A stretch of 64,000 nt of DNA from Castanea sativa. Its lineage: Eukaryota; Streptophyta; Magnoliopsida; Fagales; Fagaceae. The notes under the pieces are model-generated. The model had not been told where the DNA came from and did not search any database. It saw nothing but the letters and a program-made list of their open reading frames with translations. A program made the translations under genes and the position numbers. Of this stretch, positions 20,496 to 32,900 are shown piece after piece. Every line of letters begins with the position of its first letter. Positions within the stretch are counted from its first letter, which is position 1. Location: the NCBI RefSeq assembly GCF_040712315.1, contig NC_134023.1, positions 64,619,257 through 64,683,256 of the forward strand, given 5' to 3'.

Positions 20496-23117
20496 TTAGG
20501 GAAGACCATTGAGGTGTATGTAGATGATATGGTGGTGAAGAGCAAAACAATACCTTCACACATCAAAGACCTAGCCGACACCTTCCAGGTGCTAAGAAAG
20601 CACAAGCTGCGCCTTAACGCCTCAAAGTGCTCTTTTGGCGTGGGGTCTGGAAAGTTTTTGGGATACATGATTACTCACAAAGGCATAGAGGTGAACCCAG
20701 CACAGGTCAAGGCTATTCAGGATTTGCAGCCACCTCGGAACCCAAAAGAGATCCAGAAATTGACCGGAATGATTGCTGCATTGAATAGATTTATCTCTCG
20801 GTCAGCTGACCGATGCCGTCTTTTCTTCCAATTGTTGAATAAGTGGAAAGGGTTTCAATGGACCGAGGACTGCGTATTAGCTTTCCAACAGCTTAAGCAA
20901 TATCTTTCTCGGCCACCCATTTTGTCTCGCCCCGAGGCGGACGAGGTCTTGTTTGCTTATCTGGCAGTGGCCGTCCACGCGGTCAGCCTGGTCCTTATAA
21001 GGAATGAAAGCGGGGTGCAAAGACCGGTCTACTACGTTAGTAAGTCTTTGAATGAGGCTGAGGTGTGGTATCTACTCTTGGAGAAAGCGCTTCTGGCCAT
21101 AGTTCACGCCACGCGCAAGCTTCCTCATTATTTCCAGTCTCACACTGTAGTGGTTCTGACTCAATTGCCTCTCAAGGCGGTGTTACGCATCGCCGATTAC
21201 TCTAGTAGGGTGGCAAAATGGGGAACCATTTTGGGAGCCTTTGATGTTAAATACAAGCCTCGCACCTCGGTGAAGGGCCAGGTCCTCGCTGACTTGGTGG
21301 CAGAGTTTACCGAACCATTGCTAGAAGAAACCCTAAAAGAGGCACATACGGAGGAAAAATCAGTTGGTGTGATCACAGCTGCAGTACCGCCGACTTGGAA
21401 AGTGTATGTGGATGGGGCAGCTAATCAGAGAGGGTTAGGTGTTGGACTTGTCCTAATGTCCCCTGAGGGGATTGTCTTCGAAAAATCTTTGAGATTGGCG
21501 TTCTCGGCTACTAATAACGAGGCCGAGTATGAAGCAGTCTTGGTGGGCATGGAGATGGTTCATAGGATGGGTGGAAAGGAAATCCAGATGTTCTCGGACT
21601 CTCAGTTAGTGGTCGGCCAGGTCACGGGGACCATGGAGGCTAGAGACCCAAGAATGCAGGAATATTTGGCCCAGGTCAAGCGTCAGCAAGCTGAATTTGA
21701 CTCATTTGCCTTAGCTCACATCTCTAGGAGTGGAAACACCCATGCAGACTCTTTGGCCACGTTGGCAACGTCTTCGGCTCAGGATTTGCCCAGGATTATC
21801 CTTGTAGAGGATTTGCTAAAGCCAACTCTTACCCCCGTCAATGCGGCTCGCATCCATCTAATAAGGCCTGGACCTAGTTGGATTGACCCGGTCATATCTT
21901 TTCTTAGGAATGATGTCCTTCCTGAGGACAAGTCTGAAGCAGATAAGATACGTCGAAAGGCGTCACGTTTCTGGTTGTCCGAGGACCAAAAACTGTACAA
22001 ACGATCCTTCTTAGGACCGTACTTGTTGTGTGTGCACCCTGAATCAACGGAAGCACTTCTGGAGGAACTGCATGAAGGGATTTGTGGAAGTCACACTGGG
22101 GGAAGGTCCTTAGCCCATAGAGCCCTGACTCAGGGTTATTGGTGGCCCAATATGCAGAGAGAGGCTCAGGACTATGCCAGAAAATGTGATCAATTCCAGA
22201 GGTTCGCCCCAAATATTCATCAACCTAGAGGGGTTCTTAACCCTCTTTCCAGTCCTTGGCCTTTTGCACAGTGGGGATTGGACATAGTGGGGCCATTTTC
22301 GAAGGCTGCAGGAAACAAAAGATGGCTTCTTGTGGGAACAGACTATTTCACTAAATGGGTTGAGGCCGAGCCCTTAGCAAATATCAGAGATGTTGATTCC
22401 AAGAAGTTTGTCTGGAAAAATATTGTCACTAGATTCGGTATACCACACACACTTATCTCAGACAATGGCGTTCAATTTGACAGCAAGGCTTTTAGGCAAT
22501 ATTGTGGTGACATGGGTATCATAAATAGATACTCCACCCCAGCTTATCCTCAGGAAAATGGGCAAGCCGAGGCCGTTAACAAGGTCATAGTCAGTGGGCT
22601 CAAAAAAAGGTTGAACGATGCGAAAGGCAGATGGGTAGAAGAGCTCCCACATGTTCTGTGGACGTATCGGACCACACCGCGCAGGTCCACGGGAGAAACG
22701 CCATTCTCTATGACTTATGGAGCCGAGGCGATGATACCTCTGGAATATGGTTTTCCCACCCTAAGGACGAGCTCTTTTAGCCCGGAGAATAACAATGGAC
22801 TCCTGGAGAAAGGTCTTGATTTACTTGAGGAACGACGCGAGGCAGCTATGGTCCAAATGGCTTATTATCAACAGAAGCTAAAACGGGGATATGATGCCCA
22901 CGTGAGGCTAAGGCCACTTGCACCTGGTGATCTTGTACTAAGAAAAGTTGTAGGCACTTCTAAGAACCCAGCTTGGGGTAAGCTAGGACCCAACTGGGAA
23001 GGCCCCTATCGCATTGTTTCAGTAGCAGGCATAGGGTCATATCGGCTAGCTGACCTAGATGAAAGAATTGTACCACGCCCATGGAATGTAAATAATCTTA
23101 GAAGGTATTATTATTAA
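20496..23117 (+). pseudogene. Ty3 RT C-terminus, two RNase H domains, integrase
   Basis: Same frame as the upstream pieces. VYVDDMVVKS carries the RT catalytic pair. The first RNase H is degenerate (AYLAVAVHAVSLVL where catalytic TDAS is expected). A second RNase H follows near residue 296 counted from 20514 (VYVDGAANQRG, NNEAEYEAV, FSDSQLVV, HADSLATLA), with all four acidic positions; this acquired domain typifies the Tat lineage. Integrase starts near residue 519: zinc-finger histidines are present (EGICGSH), but KCDQF has Phe where the second Cys is expected. The DD35E core is intact (LDIVGP, SDNGVQFD, GQAEAVNK). It ends GPYRIVSV...LRRYYY. With three upstream stops it cannot be made as one polyprotein. 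Confidence 0.9.
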
Positions 23118-24480
23118 TAAAATGTGTTTTTGTCAGTTAACATTTCAAAGTTATAAGTACCTCTGACGCTTGCAGTTATCATTCTTAAGAATCAAACAGA
23201 AACTTGGTTAAGTGTAGTCCTCGGACCACAAACCTTGTGAAAATTGATGTCTTATCATTTATTAAACAGAACCTTAGTTATGCCGGGTCCTCAGATCTCT
23301 TACTTTGGGGAAATTAACATTTGAAGTTATCATTCTTAAGAATCAAACAGAAACTTGGTTAAGTGTAGTCCTCGGACCACAAACCTTGTAGAAATTGATG
23401 TCGTATCATTTGTTAAACAGAACCTTAGTTATGCCGAGTCTTCAGACCTCCTACTTTGGGAAAATTAACATTTGAAGTTATCATTCTTAAGAATCAAACA
23501 GAAACTTGGTTAAGTGTAGTCCTCGGACCACAAACCTTGTGGAAATTGATGCCTTATCATTTGTTAAACAGAACCTTAGTTATGCCGGGTCCTCAGACCT
23601 TCTACTTTGGGGAAATTAACACTTGAAGTTACTATTATTAAGAGTCAAACAGAAACTTGGTTAAGTGTAGTCCTCGGACCACAAACCTTTTGGAAATTGA
23701 TGTCTTATCATTTGTTAAACAGAACCTTAGTTATGTCGGGTCCTCAGACCTCCTACTTTGGGAAAATTAACATTTGAAGTTATCATTCTTAAGAATCAAA
23801 CAGAAACTTGGTTAAGTGTAGTTCTCGGACCACAAACCTTGTAGAAATTGATGTCTTATCATTTGTTAAACAGAACCTTAGTTATGCCGGGTCCTCAGAC
23901 CTCCTACTTTGGGGAAATTAACATTTGAAGTTATCATTCTTAAGAATCAAACAGAAACTTGGTTAAGTGTAGTCCTCGGACCACAAACCTTGTGGAAATT
24001 GATGTCTTATCATTTGTTAAACAGAACCTTAGTTATGCCGGGTCCTCAGACCTCCTACTTTGGGGAAATTAACATTTGAAGTTATCATTCTTAAGAATCA
24101 AACAGAAACTTGGTTAAGTGTAGTCCTCAGACCACAAACCTTGTGGAAATTGATGTCTTATCATTTGTTAAACAGAACCTTAATTATGTCGGGTCCTCAG
24201 ACCTTCTACTTTGGGGAAATTAACACTTGAAGTTACTATTATTAAGAGTCAAACAGAAACTTGGTTAAGTGTAGTCCTCGGACCACAAACCTTTTAGAAA
24301 TTGATGTCTTATCATTTGTTAAACAGAACCTTAGTTATGCCGGGTCCTCAGACCTTCTACTTTGGGGAAATTAACACTTGAAGTTATCGTTCTTAAGTGT
24401 CAAACAGAAACTTGGTTTAGAATGGTCCTCGGGCCACAAACCTTGTGAAAATTGATATCTTAGCGTTTGTTAAAGCAGCA
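23118..24480. repeat. Tandem array of about nine 151-bp units in the retrotransposon 3' region
   Basis: Units begin at about 23177, 23327, 23478, 23629, 23780, 23931, 24082, 24233 and 24383, each at AAGTTATCATTCTTAAG or a variant. Each unit is itself two diverged halves of about 75 bp: CAAACAGAAACTTGGTTAAG...GTCCTCGGACC and AAACAGAACCTTAGTTATG...GTCCTCAGACC. Unit types alternate slightly (TTACTATTATTAAGAGTC variants at 23628 and 24233), which suggests higher-order duplication. Such arrays between pol and the 3' LTR are known in Tat/Ogre elements. Confidence 0.9.
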
Positions 24481-24913
24481 CCTTAGTCACTGTTCTTATT
24501 CTTATCGCACGCTTCCTGGAAATCAGTATCTTACCATTCATTAATTCGGATCTTAATTTCTACATCTTTAAGTGTTAAACAAATTTTTGTAAGGAATGGT
24601 CTTCGGACCTTACATCCTACTGAAAGCAATATGTCAGATTATAAAAGTTTAACCACCGTGTGAGTTGTCTAATTATGACATTGTTTAATATCTAAATTAA
24701 GTTACGTGTCTATTTTGAAGTCATAGTTGTTTGCTTGGTGGAGTTAGACTTATTTATGCTGATCTCCCTTTAACTCTTTGTTAGTGAAAACTTTCATGGC
24801 AAGCACAAAAAGAATAAAGTAAAACAAAGACAACATGAACGAAAGCCGAATAAAAATGTTCTTCATTAATTATATACAAAGAATGGGAGTACAGAAAGTT
24901 CCTATACTAGGCC
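24481..24913. other. Diverged tail of the tandem array and spacer
   Basis: Decayed relatives of the repeat unit continue to about 24640 (AGTGTTAAACAAATTT, GGTCTTCGGACCTTACATCC). The rest is AT-rich spacer up to the stop of the antisense gene. Confidence 0.5.
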
Positions 24914-27430
24914 CTAAACTAGGGAAGGGGGGTCTTGAAGGGAGCTGCTGCTAGCCTCAGTACTCTTTAATTCCAGCTCAAAGGTGGACAAGGCTTGTTT
25001 CCCTTTGTCTGTTGAAGGAATGAGGGGCTCCACGCTTTGGATCTGCTCCTTCTCGGCACCACCGCGCTCGTCCTTCTCTTTATGGGAACCTTCAGGTTCT
25101 GTAGGAGCAGGAACAAGCTCTTGCACCACAGGAGGAAGGGCAGGAGAGGCAGCAACAGGAGGGTCTTCAATTTCCTGTATGTCTAGGGGAAGCCAAATGC
25201 TCTCGGGCTTCCTCAGCTCGGAAGCTTGAGGAACCCCTGCTGCATTCATGGCCTCTCCCCAGACCTGCTGACAGTACTCTCGGCACAAGGCCGCAAAAGC
25301 CTCTGTCAGCTCTTCTTGCGTTCTAGTCACCCCTTCCTGATAACTGGCCATCTTCGCGGCCTCCAGAGTGTGCTTGTGGGCACGAGCTTCCTCCTTCGCC
25401 CGCGTAAGCTCCTTTTCCAAGTCAGAGCGTGCCTGTTGGACTTGGGCAAGCTCGTCATCCTTTTGGCGGAGAAGCTTACGTTGCCCCTCCACTTGGCTCT
25501 CCATCATTTTCAAGCTGGCCTTGTCACCATCTCTTTCTCTTTTCAAGTCGGCCAGCTGTGACGTGATCTTCCCGTTCTCTGCTAGGGCCTGGTCTAGGGA
25601 CCTTTCTGCCTCTTGTCTTAGCTCTTGCTCCATCCCAGCGCGCTTCCGAGAATCCTCCACGAACTTCTCGACCGCGAAAACCTCTTGGATGGACTGCAAA
25701 AATGTTAGGAGGTTAAATGCAGCGAAGTGTTTACAAATAAATATAGAATATAAGTGTAAGATGGAACTTACCAGAGCTAAACCCCTTTTTAACGAGAGGA
25801 ACAGCTGCGGCTGGCCCATCTTCTCCAAGGATTCCATATCCTTGGGCAGCAGAAGAGGACGCTCCAACACCTCGGCTAAGTGGTGGGCGTGGCCTTGTTG
25901 GACTGCCCTAATGCTGGAGTGGCAGGGAATTGGGCCGCCGTCCAGCCTCAAGTCAGGAGACCAGGTGGCTGGTGCTCGGCGCACCTCGGCCACGTCCCTG
26001 ATCTCCCCACTTTCAACTGAGCGGGCGCGCCCTTTGCCCTTGTCCAGCTGCTGCTGCTGGGCCGGCGGTGGCTGTTGTTTCAGCTTCTTTGGCTTCTCGC
26101 CACCAGCCCCCTCGGCATCCACTTTTCTTTTCTTCTTAGAATCGTCAGTGGGCGGTTTTGGCTCGGCTGGAGGAAGGGGTGGTGGCAAGGCAGGGGGAGC
26201 TTGGGACCCTCTTGCTCCCTTCTTTGCCACTCGGGCGCCTCTATCGGTCATAAGGTCCTTTAGCTTATCCATCTCTTCTTCAATGGAACTGTCGTCTGGA
26301 TGCGCTATCACTAGACTCGCGATCCCAGAGGCCTCGGCGGCTTCTTCTTCCTCGTCGGAAAGAACAACGAACGGGCTTCCGCGAGGTCGTGGAATGTCCT
26401 CGAGTTGGAACCTGTCGATCTCCTCGTCCAACGTGTTCGACGAAGACACTTGCTCCTCTGGGACAACAGTTGCCTGGGAGTGTGTAGCTAGAGGGACCGC
26501 AGCAATCGGTTGTAAGTACAGTATGGTGTTAGGGCTGTCAGGGAGGTCGTGGTCGGCCAGGAAGTGTGGTCTGGCTACGTGAATCCTCCTACGCCGCCGG
26601 TCACCGGCAATGATGGCGTTCTCTATCGCTTGGAAGTCTGAGGATATGGGATCGTACCCCAGAATCAAATGAGTCGCCCTAAGTTGTAAGTCAGCGCTGA
26701 CGAACACTTCGGAGCGGAGCACTCGATTCAAATCTGCAACGTTGCAGTGGCTTAGGCGGGGGTGCACGTTTTGTTTATCTGCAAAGAAAAACATCCAAAT
26801 AAACAAACATGATCAGATGCGTAGAACATATAATGAATTAAAGTTAGACGCTTAAGTAGATGCGAGTGCACGTTCCTAGATGATTTAGGGAGTTATGGGG
26901 TGGGAAGTTAAATCCTAAGGTGCCGCACCTGGATCTCCCCACTCAATTGGGCAGTGGGGGCCGTCGTGCCAGTTGCCAGAGACGATGAGGTAGTCATCCT
27001 TCATGCCTTTATTGGACTTGGGCAAACAAGAGATCAACCTAACTACGCTGGAGCGGGATTTGATGTAATAGCCTACTCCAGTGAGTTTGTGGCATTCGTA
27101 CATAAAGACGACATCATGCCAGGTGAGGTTCAGACCCATTTGCTCATTTAGAGCGTCGACGCTACCTAAAACTCTAAAAACGTTTGGAGCGCACTGATCA
27201 GGACACAACCGATGGTTGCGGAGGTACTCCCTGGTTACGGGTTTCATTGGGAGGGTCATCCCACCTTCTACGAAGGCGACCATAGGGATGATGACCTCTC
27301 CGGTTTTCCTAGAACCGGCCACGGCTTCCGCCGGGCAGTATTTTAAACCTACGTCGTTGGGAATATGATACTTGGCTCTAAAACCTTCCATCCCAGCGGC
27401 GGTATCAACTAGACACTTGAACTTTCCCAT
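24914..27430 (-). CDS. Spliced antisense gene of the retrotransposon (putative gypsy-type transposase/aORF family)
   Basis: Three exons on the minus strand, opposite to gag-pol: 27430-26929, 26778-25772 and 25693-24914. Introns are 150 bp (CCAG|GTGCGG ... TTTGCAG|AT) and 78 bp (CTCTG|GTAAGT ... TTTTTGCAG|TCC). Joined length is 2289 nt, 762 aa, no stop. Exon 1 (FRAKYHIPNDVGLKYCPAEA, WHDVVFMYECHKL) and early exon 2 match the plant family labelled putative gypsy-type transposase. A low-complexity Pro/Lys/acidic linker follows, then a long coiled coil in exon 3 (ELRQEAERSLDQALAENGKI onwards) and an acidic Pro/Glu tail. Extra antisense ORFs here are known in Tat elements; function unknown. A 5' UTR intron is possible (donor GTAAGT at 27537). 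Confidence 0.75.
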
Positions 27431-27921
27431 CAGAAAGGAACGAAAGGCTAAATTCTAAGAGGGAGAATGGTTATAAGGGGAGCCGAGGACAGGGTCCGAG
27501 GAGAAAGGGTTAAGAGAAAAAAGGAACAGGAACTTACAGATTTGAAGTTGTGCGAGTTTCCACGGATTTGTGCAGACAAAAGGTGATCATTGATGTTTTG
27601 ATGGGATTAGCCTCTGGAGAAATAAATGAAGGCGCAGGTTCCCGAAGCATCACGACGTGCGGGAAGCGGCCTCGAAATTGTATTTGTCCCGCCCAAATTT
27701 TCACGGAGTAACAAGGACCGTTGGATGCTCATCTCACTGTTGAACGTGGGGGACAAGGTGTAACTTACGGTAATGAATGCGCGCGTTTTTGAAAATAAAA
27801 CCGCCAGGTGGCACCCTCCAGAACGCGAAACGGTCTCCACACGTGTAATTATTTACAAAACCTGTGGGGAAAATTCTCGTTGGATCAAAACCTTATTTTT
27901 CTCCTCGGATGCTGAAAAATA
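27431..27921. other. Leader of the antisense gene and spacer before the 3' LTR
   Basis: It contains the likely promoter and 5' UTR of the antisense gene on the minus strand. A minus-strand open frame at 27607-27840 has no recognised domain. No other feature. Confidence 0.4.
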
Positions 27922-27938
27922 GAGTTTTGAGGGGCTAT
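27922..27938 (+). other. Polypurine tract
   Basis: AGTTTTGAGGGGCTAT lies directly before the 3' LTR (TGTGGGG at 27939). A G-rich purine run here primes plus-strand DNA synthesis. Confidence 0.6.
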
Positions 27939-28586
27939 TGTGGGGAGTAAAATGACCCAGGTGGGCATTTGGGCCTTTGGGCTCTAGCAAGGAGGGCCGA
28001 TCTGTTCATAAGCTAGAAATTTGTTAGTACTATGAATTGGCCCATATGCCGAGGGTCCGAGGATACAGCCGAGGGTGAGTTCCTCCTCGGGGCCCTGAAC
28101 CTTCTAGATGCACCAGTGTTAAAGAAAATATCAAGTGCAAAGGCTGCCACCTCCGCATTAAAGACTCTGCACCTACCTCTCTGGCCGCGTTAATGGGGAA
28201 GTGACCCCTGAACAGTAAGGCAGAAACTTCTAATCACTGTCCCAAAAAGCATCAGAAAAAGGAGTATTTAAGGGGGAGGAATGCAAAAGAGAGGGGAATC
28301 TCTCTCTCTCACTCTCTCTCTAAAGAAAAAGAAAAGAAATTAAGGATTGTAACCTGTAAGAAAGAAAGAGAAATAATACAGAGTTGGTCCTCGGCTTACG
28401 TCCGAGGAGGCCTATTTGCAATTAACAATTGTTATTCACAAGTGTTTGTAACTCTCAGACTGTTGTCAAGTTCTCAGTACCTCTAACCTAGATTTCAAGC
28501 CCACACTCTACAAATTTTATTGTTTAAGGCTCATTGGGCCTGAGCCCATAATCTTCTTTGGGTCCAGGTGCAATTGTGCACTTACA
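27939..28586 (+). repeat. 3' LTR with a 76-bp deletion
   Basis: 648 bp. Against the 5' LTR it lacks about 76 bp at 28089-28090 (CTCCTCGG joins directly to GGCCCTGAACC). Otherwise it is nearly identical. The stem-loop TCCTCGG-CTTACGT-CCGAGGA (28388-28408) is perfect here. Confidence 0.92.
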
Positions 28587-28591
28587 ATACT

Positions 28592-29026
28592 GATTACATT
28601 TCTTGTCATATCAATTTGTAAGTTATTTGTAATAAATTTTGTTGTAACTTTAATATTTTCCAAAATTTATTATGTTATTATAGTGACACCAATCACAATC
28701 ATTTTAGATTAATTTGTATACTTTTTATTGTAATTTTTTAATTATTTGTAGTGACTATAGATTTGAACTTATAATGTCCTCTAAACCTTCTATAATAATT
28801 TTTTATTTTATTTGATTGATCCAATAGAAAGAATTTATGATATCAATTTCAAATTTTTTTTTATCAACGTATCAAAATACTAATTGATTTTTGATATAAA
28901 AGATATTCGAACCTATATCTTTCATTCCACAACAAATAACCCATAAAAATGTTAATAACTTAACTTTGACATTTTTCTTTTATCATATTTCACATGCTTC
29001 AATATTAATTACATAATAGTATATGA
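28592..29026. other. AT-rich spacer, no gene seen
   Basis: Continuation of the pre-insertion sequence interrupted at 17014. Nothing recognised. Confidence 0.5.
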
Positions 29027-29250
29027 AGGTTGTGTTTGGCATTAGCTTAAAAAGTCAGTTTTTTTTTTTTTTTTTACTAGTTAGATTATTATTGCTACTA
29101 TTCAACTTATTTTTGCTATTATTCATAAGCCTCATTGCACTTTTTGGTACTATTTATAAGTCTCACTGTACTATTTCAAGTTTTCAATTACCTCTTTTAG
29201 TAAAAAGTTTTCGATTTCAACTAAATAAACTGTTCTTAAATGGACTTAAT
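29027..29250. mobile_element. MITE, same family as 12626-12828
   Basis: It starts near GGTTGTGTTTGGC and ends near TTCTTAAATGGACTT, with internal blocks AAAAAGTCAG, CATTGCACTTTTTGGTACTA and TCTCACTGTACTATTTCA shared with 12626-12828. A poly-T run has expanded within it. Non-coding; ends approximate. Confidence 0.55.
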
Positions 29251-29288
29251 ATATCCTTCACATGTCACATCACACTCCCAATTACAAT

Positions 29289-29505
29289 GGATTTTTTTTT
29301 TTTTTTTTTTTTGGTGAAAAGGATTTGCATTAACAGAACTCAAAGGCCTCTAAATCAGAGGCTACATCACGGAAATAACAAGTACCAGCAGAATCTAAAT
29401 TTAAAAGAAAAGCTATATCAGACTATTATTTTTGGTACAAAAGCTTTGAATGGAAATTTCCACCATCCGGTTGAAACCACGTTCCCTCGTTGACAAGTCA
29501 AGCTA
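29289..29505 (-). mobile_element. Probable 5'-truncated LINE 3' end
   Basis: On the minus strand the sequence runs into AATGCAAATCCTTTTCACC followed by a long poly-A (T run at about 29289-29312 on plus). Plant L1-type LINEs typically end in such a motif before poly-A. About 200 bp, no RT frame. It lies about 480 bp upstream of the NLR start. No clear target duplication was found, so this is tentative. Confidence 0.45.
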
Positions 29506-29986
29506 TGCAGGTTCTTGGCATTGCTCTCGTTTACTGGGACTTTCCATTATAGCATTGACTTGATAATTTGTTAATTATTAATATATTCTTATTGAATTAA
29601 GTTCAAACCCACTTGATTCTTAAAAACAAAAAATAAAAGTTCCCCCCACCTAACCAATGTGAAGTCTCTAATATCCATCTAAGTCTATTTCCCAAATGAC
29701 AATTGGGTCATAGTAACTCATGGAATTTTTCACATTCAGATACCATGCTATAGCAATTAACTGGGAAAGGCTGAACTCTTAGACCTAGTAATGACCCAAC
29801 TTGGCATCGTTTACTACTAACCATTCTCTATCCAGCCTTTTTGAGTATACATTGCAAGTTCTAAACCATAACCAAATTGCAAACTGCACAAGAAGCTATC
29901 AAAGAAGCAAGCCATTTTTTACCCTTTCCTTTCTTTTCCATCAAAATTCAGAACCCAGATTCCTTCTTTGTCTTATAACTGAGACC

Positions 29987-32900
29987 ATGTTGGCAGAGGT
30001 GTTTCTTTCAGCTTTCCTTCAAGTGTTGTTTGATAGGTTAGCACCCCGTGAGTTGATGAGCTTGGTGTTCAGGGAAAGTGTCAAGAAGAAGCTGGAGAAA
30101 TGGAGGCAAACCCTGTTGGCAATCCAGAATGTTCTTAAAGATGCTGAGGAGAAGCAACTGACAGATGCGGATGTGAAGCAATGGCTGGAAGCTATCGGAG
30201 ATTTGGCTTATGATCTTGAAGACTTATTTGATGATTTTGCCATTGAAGTTATGCAGCGCAAGTTGAAGGCAGAGCTTGAGTCTAGTAGCCCAGCAAGTAT
30301 GGTTAGAAGCTTAGTCCCTACTCGTTTTACTCCTAGTGCTGTTAAATTCAACCTTAAGATGAAGTCTGAGATTGAAAAAATCAGTAAACGGTTAAATGAA
30401 ATAACTGAACAAAAAGACAGACTTGGGTTGAAAGATGGTGGTATGTCTGTAAAGATATGGAAAAGGCCATCCAGCACAAGTGTGCCATATGGACCTGTGA
30501 TAGGCAGAGATGAAGATAGAAAGAAGATTATAGAACTCATTTTAAAAGATGAGCAAACTGATGATGCTAATTTTCATGTCTTCTCTATTGTTGGTATGGC
30601 TGGGGTTGGTAAGACAACACTTGCTAGGCTTGTGTACAATGATGATGCAGTTAAGCATTTCAATCCAAGAGCCTGGATATGTGTATCTGATGACTTTGAT
30701 GTTATGATGGTAACAAAAGCTCTTCTTGAATCAGTCACTTCCCAACCCTGCCATCTCAAAGAGTTGAATGAAGTTCAGGTGAAGCTGGCAAGTGAATTAG
30801 AGGGTAAAAAGTTCTTGCTTGTTTTAGATGATCTTTGGAATGAGAATTATGGCCTGTGGGAAGCACTGCTACCTCCTTTCAGGGCTGGAGCAGCAGGGAG
30901 TCAAATAATCATGACAACACGAAATGCAAGTGTTGGAAAGGTGATGGGAGCAGTTCAGTCTTATAATCTGGATTTCATATCCGACAATGATTGCTGGGCA
31001 ATATTTGTCCAGCATTCCTTGATGAATGAAAATGTTGGTAGACCTGGGAATTCAGGCCTAATTCGTGAGAAAATTCTTGAAAGGTGCAGGGGATTGCCTT
31101 TGGCAGCAAGGACTCTTGGTGGCATTTTCCGTGGTAAAGAGTTAGATGAGTGGGAGGATATAATGAATAGCAAATTGTGGAGTTCATCAAACATGGGAAG
31201 TGACATATTTCCCATATTAAGATTGAGCTACCACCATCTCCCTCATCATCTAAAGAGGTGCTTCGCTTATTGTTCATTATTCCCAAGGGACTATGAATAT
31301 GAAGAGAAGCAACTGATCCTGCTTTGGATGGCAGAAGGTTTGATTTTTCAAGCAGAAGGTGATAAGCCAATGGAAGATTTAGGTGGCGAGTACTTTCGTG
31401 ATCTACTGTCAAGGTCATTTTTTCAGCAGTCAAGCAGTAATAAATCACGATTTGTGATGCACGACCTCATCAGTGATTTAGCTCAATGGGTTGCAGGAAT
31501 AAGCTACTTTAGGTTGGAGACTAAACTGGAGGGCAACGAGCGAAGCAAAGTTTCCAGTAAAGCTCGCCACTTATCTTTTGTTGGTAGCAGATATGATGGA
31601 GCTAAGAAGTTTGAGGCAATTTCTGAATTCAAGCATTTGCGGACCTTCCTACCACTAATGGCACCATATGTTGGGTACTCCTATCTGTCTTATCACATTA
31701 TTAATCAATTGCTGCCTAAATTACAAAACCTAAGGGTGCTTTCTTTGAGTGGATATCGCATAGTTTATCTACCAGAAACAATTGGTGATCTCAAGCATTT
31801 GCGGTACCTTGATCTTTCTCGCACACAACTCAGAAGCTTGCCTGCATCAATAAGCACTCTTTACAATTTACAAACATTGCTATTAGAAAATTGCTCTTCT
31901 TTAAAGTTCTTGCCTCCTGATTTTGGTAAACTGTTCAACCTGCGTCATTTGAATATTTTTGGATCAAATTTATTGGAAGGAATGCCTCTAAGCATAGGTA
32001 ATTTGACTAGTCTCCAAACATTGTCCAACTTTGTTGTGGGCAAAGCAGATAGTTTCTGTGTAATAAGAGAGCTAGGGCCCTTGGTGCATCTTCGAGGGAC
32101 ACTCTGCATCTCAAAATTGGAGAATGTAACTAAAGCTCAGGAGGCAAGAGACAGTTATTTATATGGTAAGCAAGACCTTAATGAAGTTGTGATGGAATGG
32201 AGTAGCAACCTTAATGAATCACAAGATGAAGAAACCCAGTTGGAAGTACTTAACATGCTACAGCCTAATGTGAAGTTGAAAGAGCTTACTGTGAAGTGCT
32301 ATGGTGGAACCAAATTCCCAACTTGGATAGGAGATCCTTCATTTTCTAATTTAGTGCTCCTAAGGTTTGAAAATTGTGAGAACTGCAATTCCTTGCCACC
32401 AGTTGGGCAACTACCCTTTCTCAAAGATCTTCTCATTAAAGGAATGGCTGGAGTGAAGAGTGTTGGCCAAGAGTTTTATGGGGAAAGTTGCTCGAGACCT
32501 TTTCAATCCTTGGAGACTTTACATTTTGAGGATATGCCAAGATGGGAAAACTGGATTCCTCTTGGAGTTAATGAAGCATTTGCTTGCTTGCGTAAGCTTT
32601 CAATCATAAGATGCCATAATCTGGTGAGAAAATTGCCAGACCATCTTCCTTCATTAAAAAAGCTTGTGATTCATGGATGTTGGAATTTGGTAGTTTCAGT
32701 TTCAAACTTACCAATGCTGTGTGTATTAGTAATTGAGGGATGCAAAAGAGTGGAGTGTGAAAGTTCAGTTGGCTTTGGCTCACCATACTCCATGGTTTTT
32801 TCAAAAATTTCAGAGTTTGGACATGTAACAGCAGGGTTAATGCATGGAGTAAGTAAAGTAGAATATTTGAAGATTGTTGATTCTGAAAAGCTCACAACTT

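Larger units (their letters stand above)
17020..28586 (+). mobile_element. Complete Ty3-type LTR retrotransposon, Tat lineage, gag-pol degenerate
   Basis: Two LTRs (17020-17743, 27939-28586) bracket an 11.6-kb element with perfect ATACT duplications at 17015-17019 and 28587-28591. Order: LTR, primer site, gag, protease, RT, RNase H, second RNase H, integrase, tandem array, antisense gene, polypurine tract, LTR. RT-RH-INT order is Ty3; the second RNase H, the long 3' region with tandem repeats and the extra antisense gene are known traits of the Tat/Ogre group. The LTRs differ by about a dozen substitutions by eye plus one 76-bp deletion, so insertion was fairly recent. Three stops in gag-pol make it non-autonomous for those proteins. 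Confidence 0.92.

Noticed and set aside
25368..26582. Plus-strand open frame of 404 codons in the retrotransposon
   Set aside because: It is the shadow of the antisense coiled-coil exons. Composition is Ser-rich with no domain, and it runs through the real 78-bp intron.
29801..29986. 62-codon upstream extension of the NLR frame
   Set aside because: The family start is MLAEVF..., and the extension has no homology to the coiled-coil domain; more likely 5' UTR.
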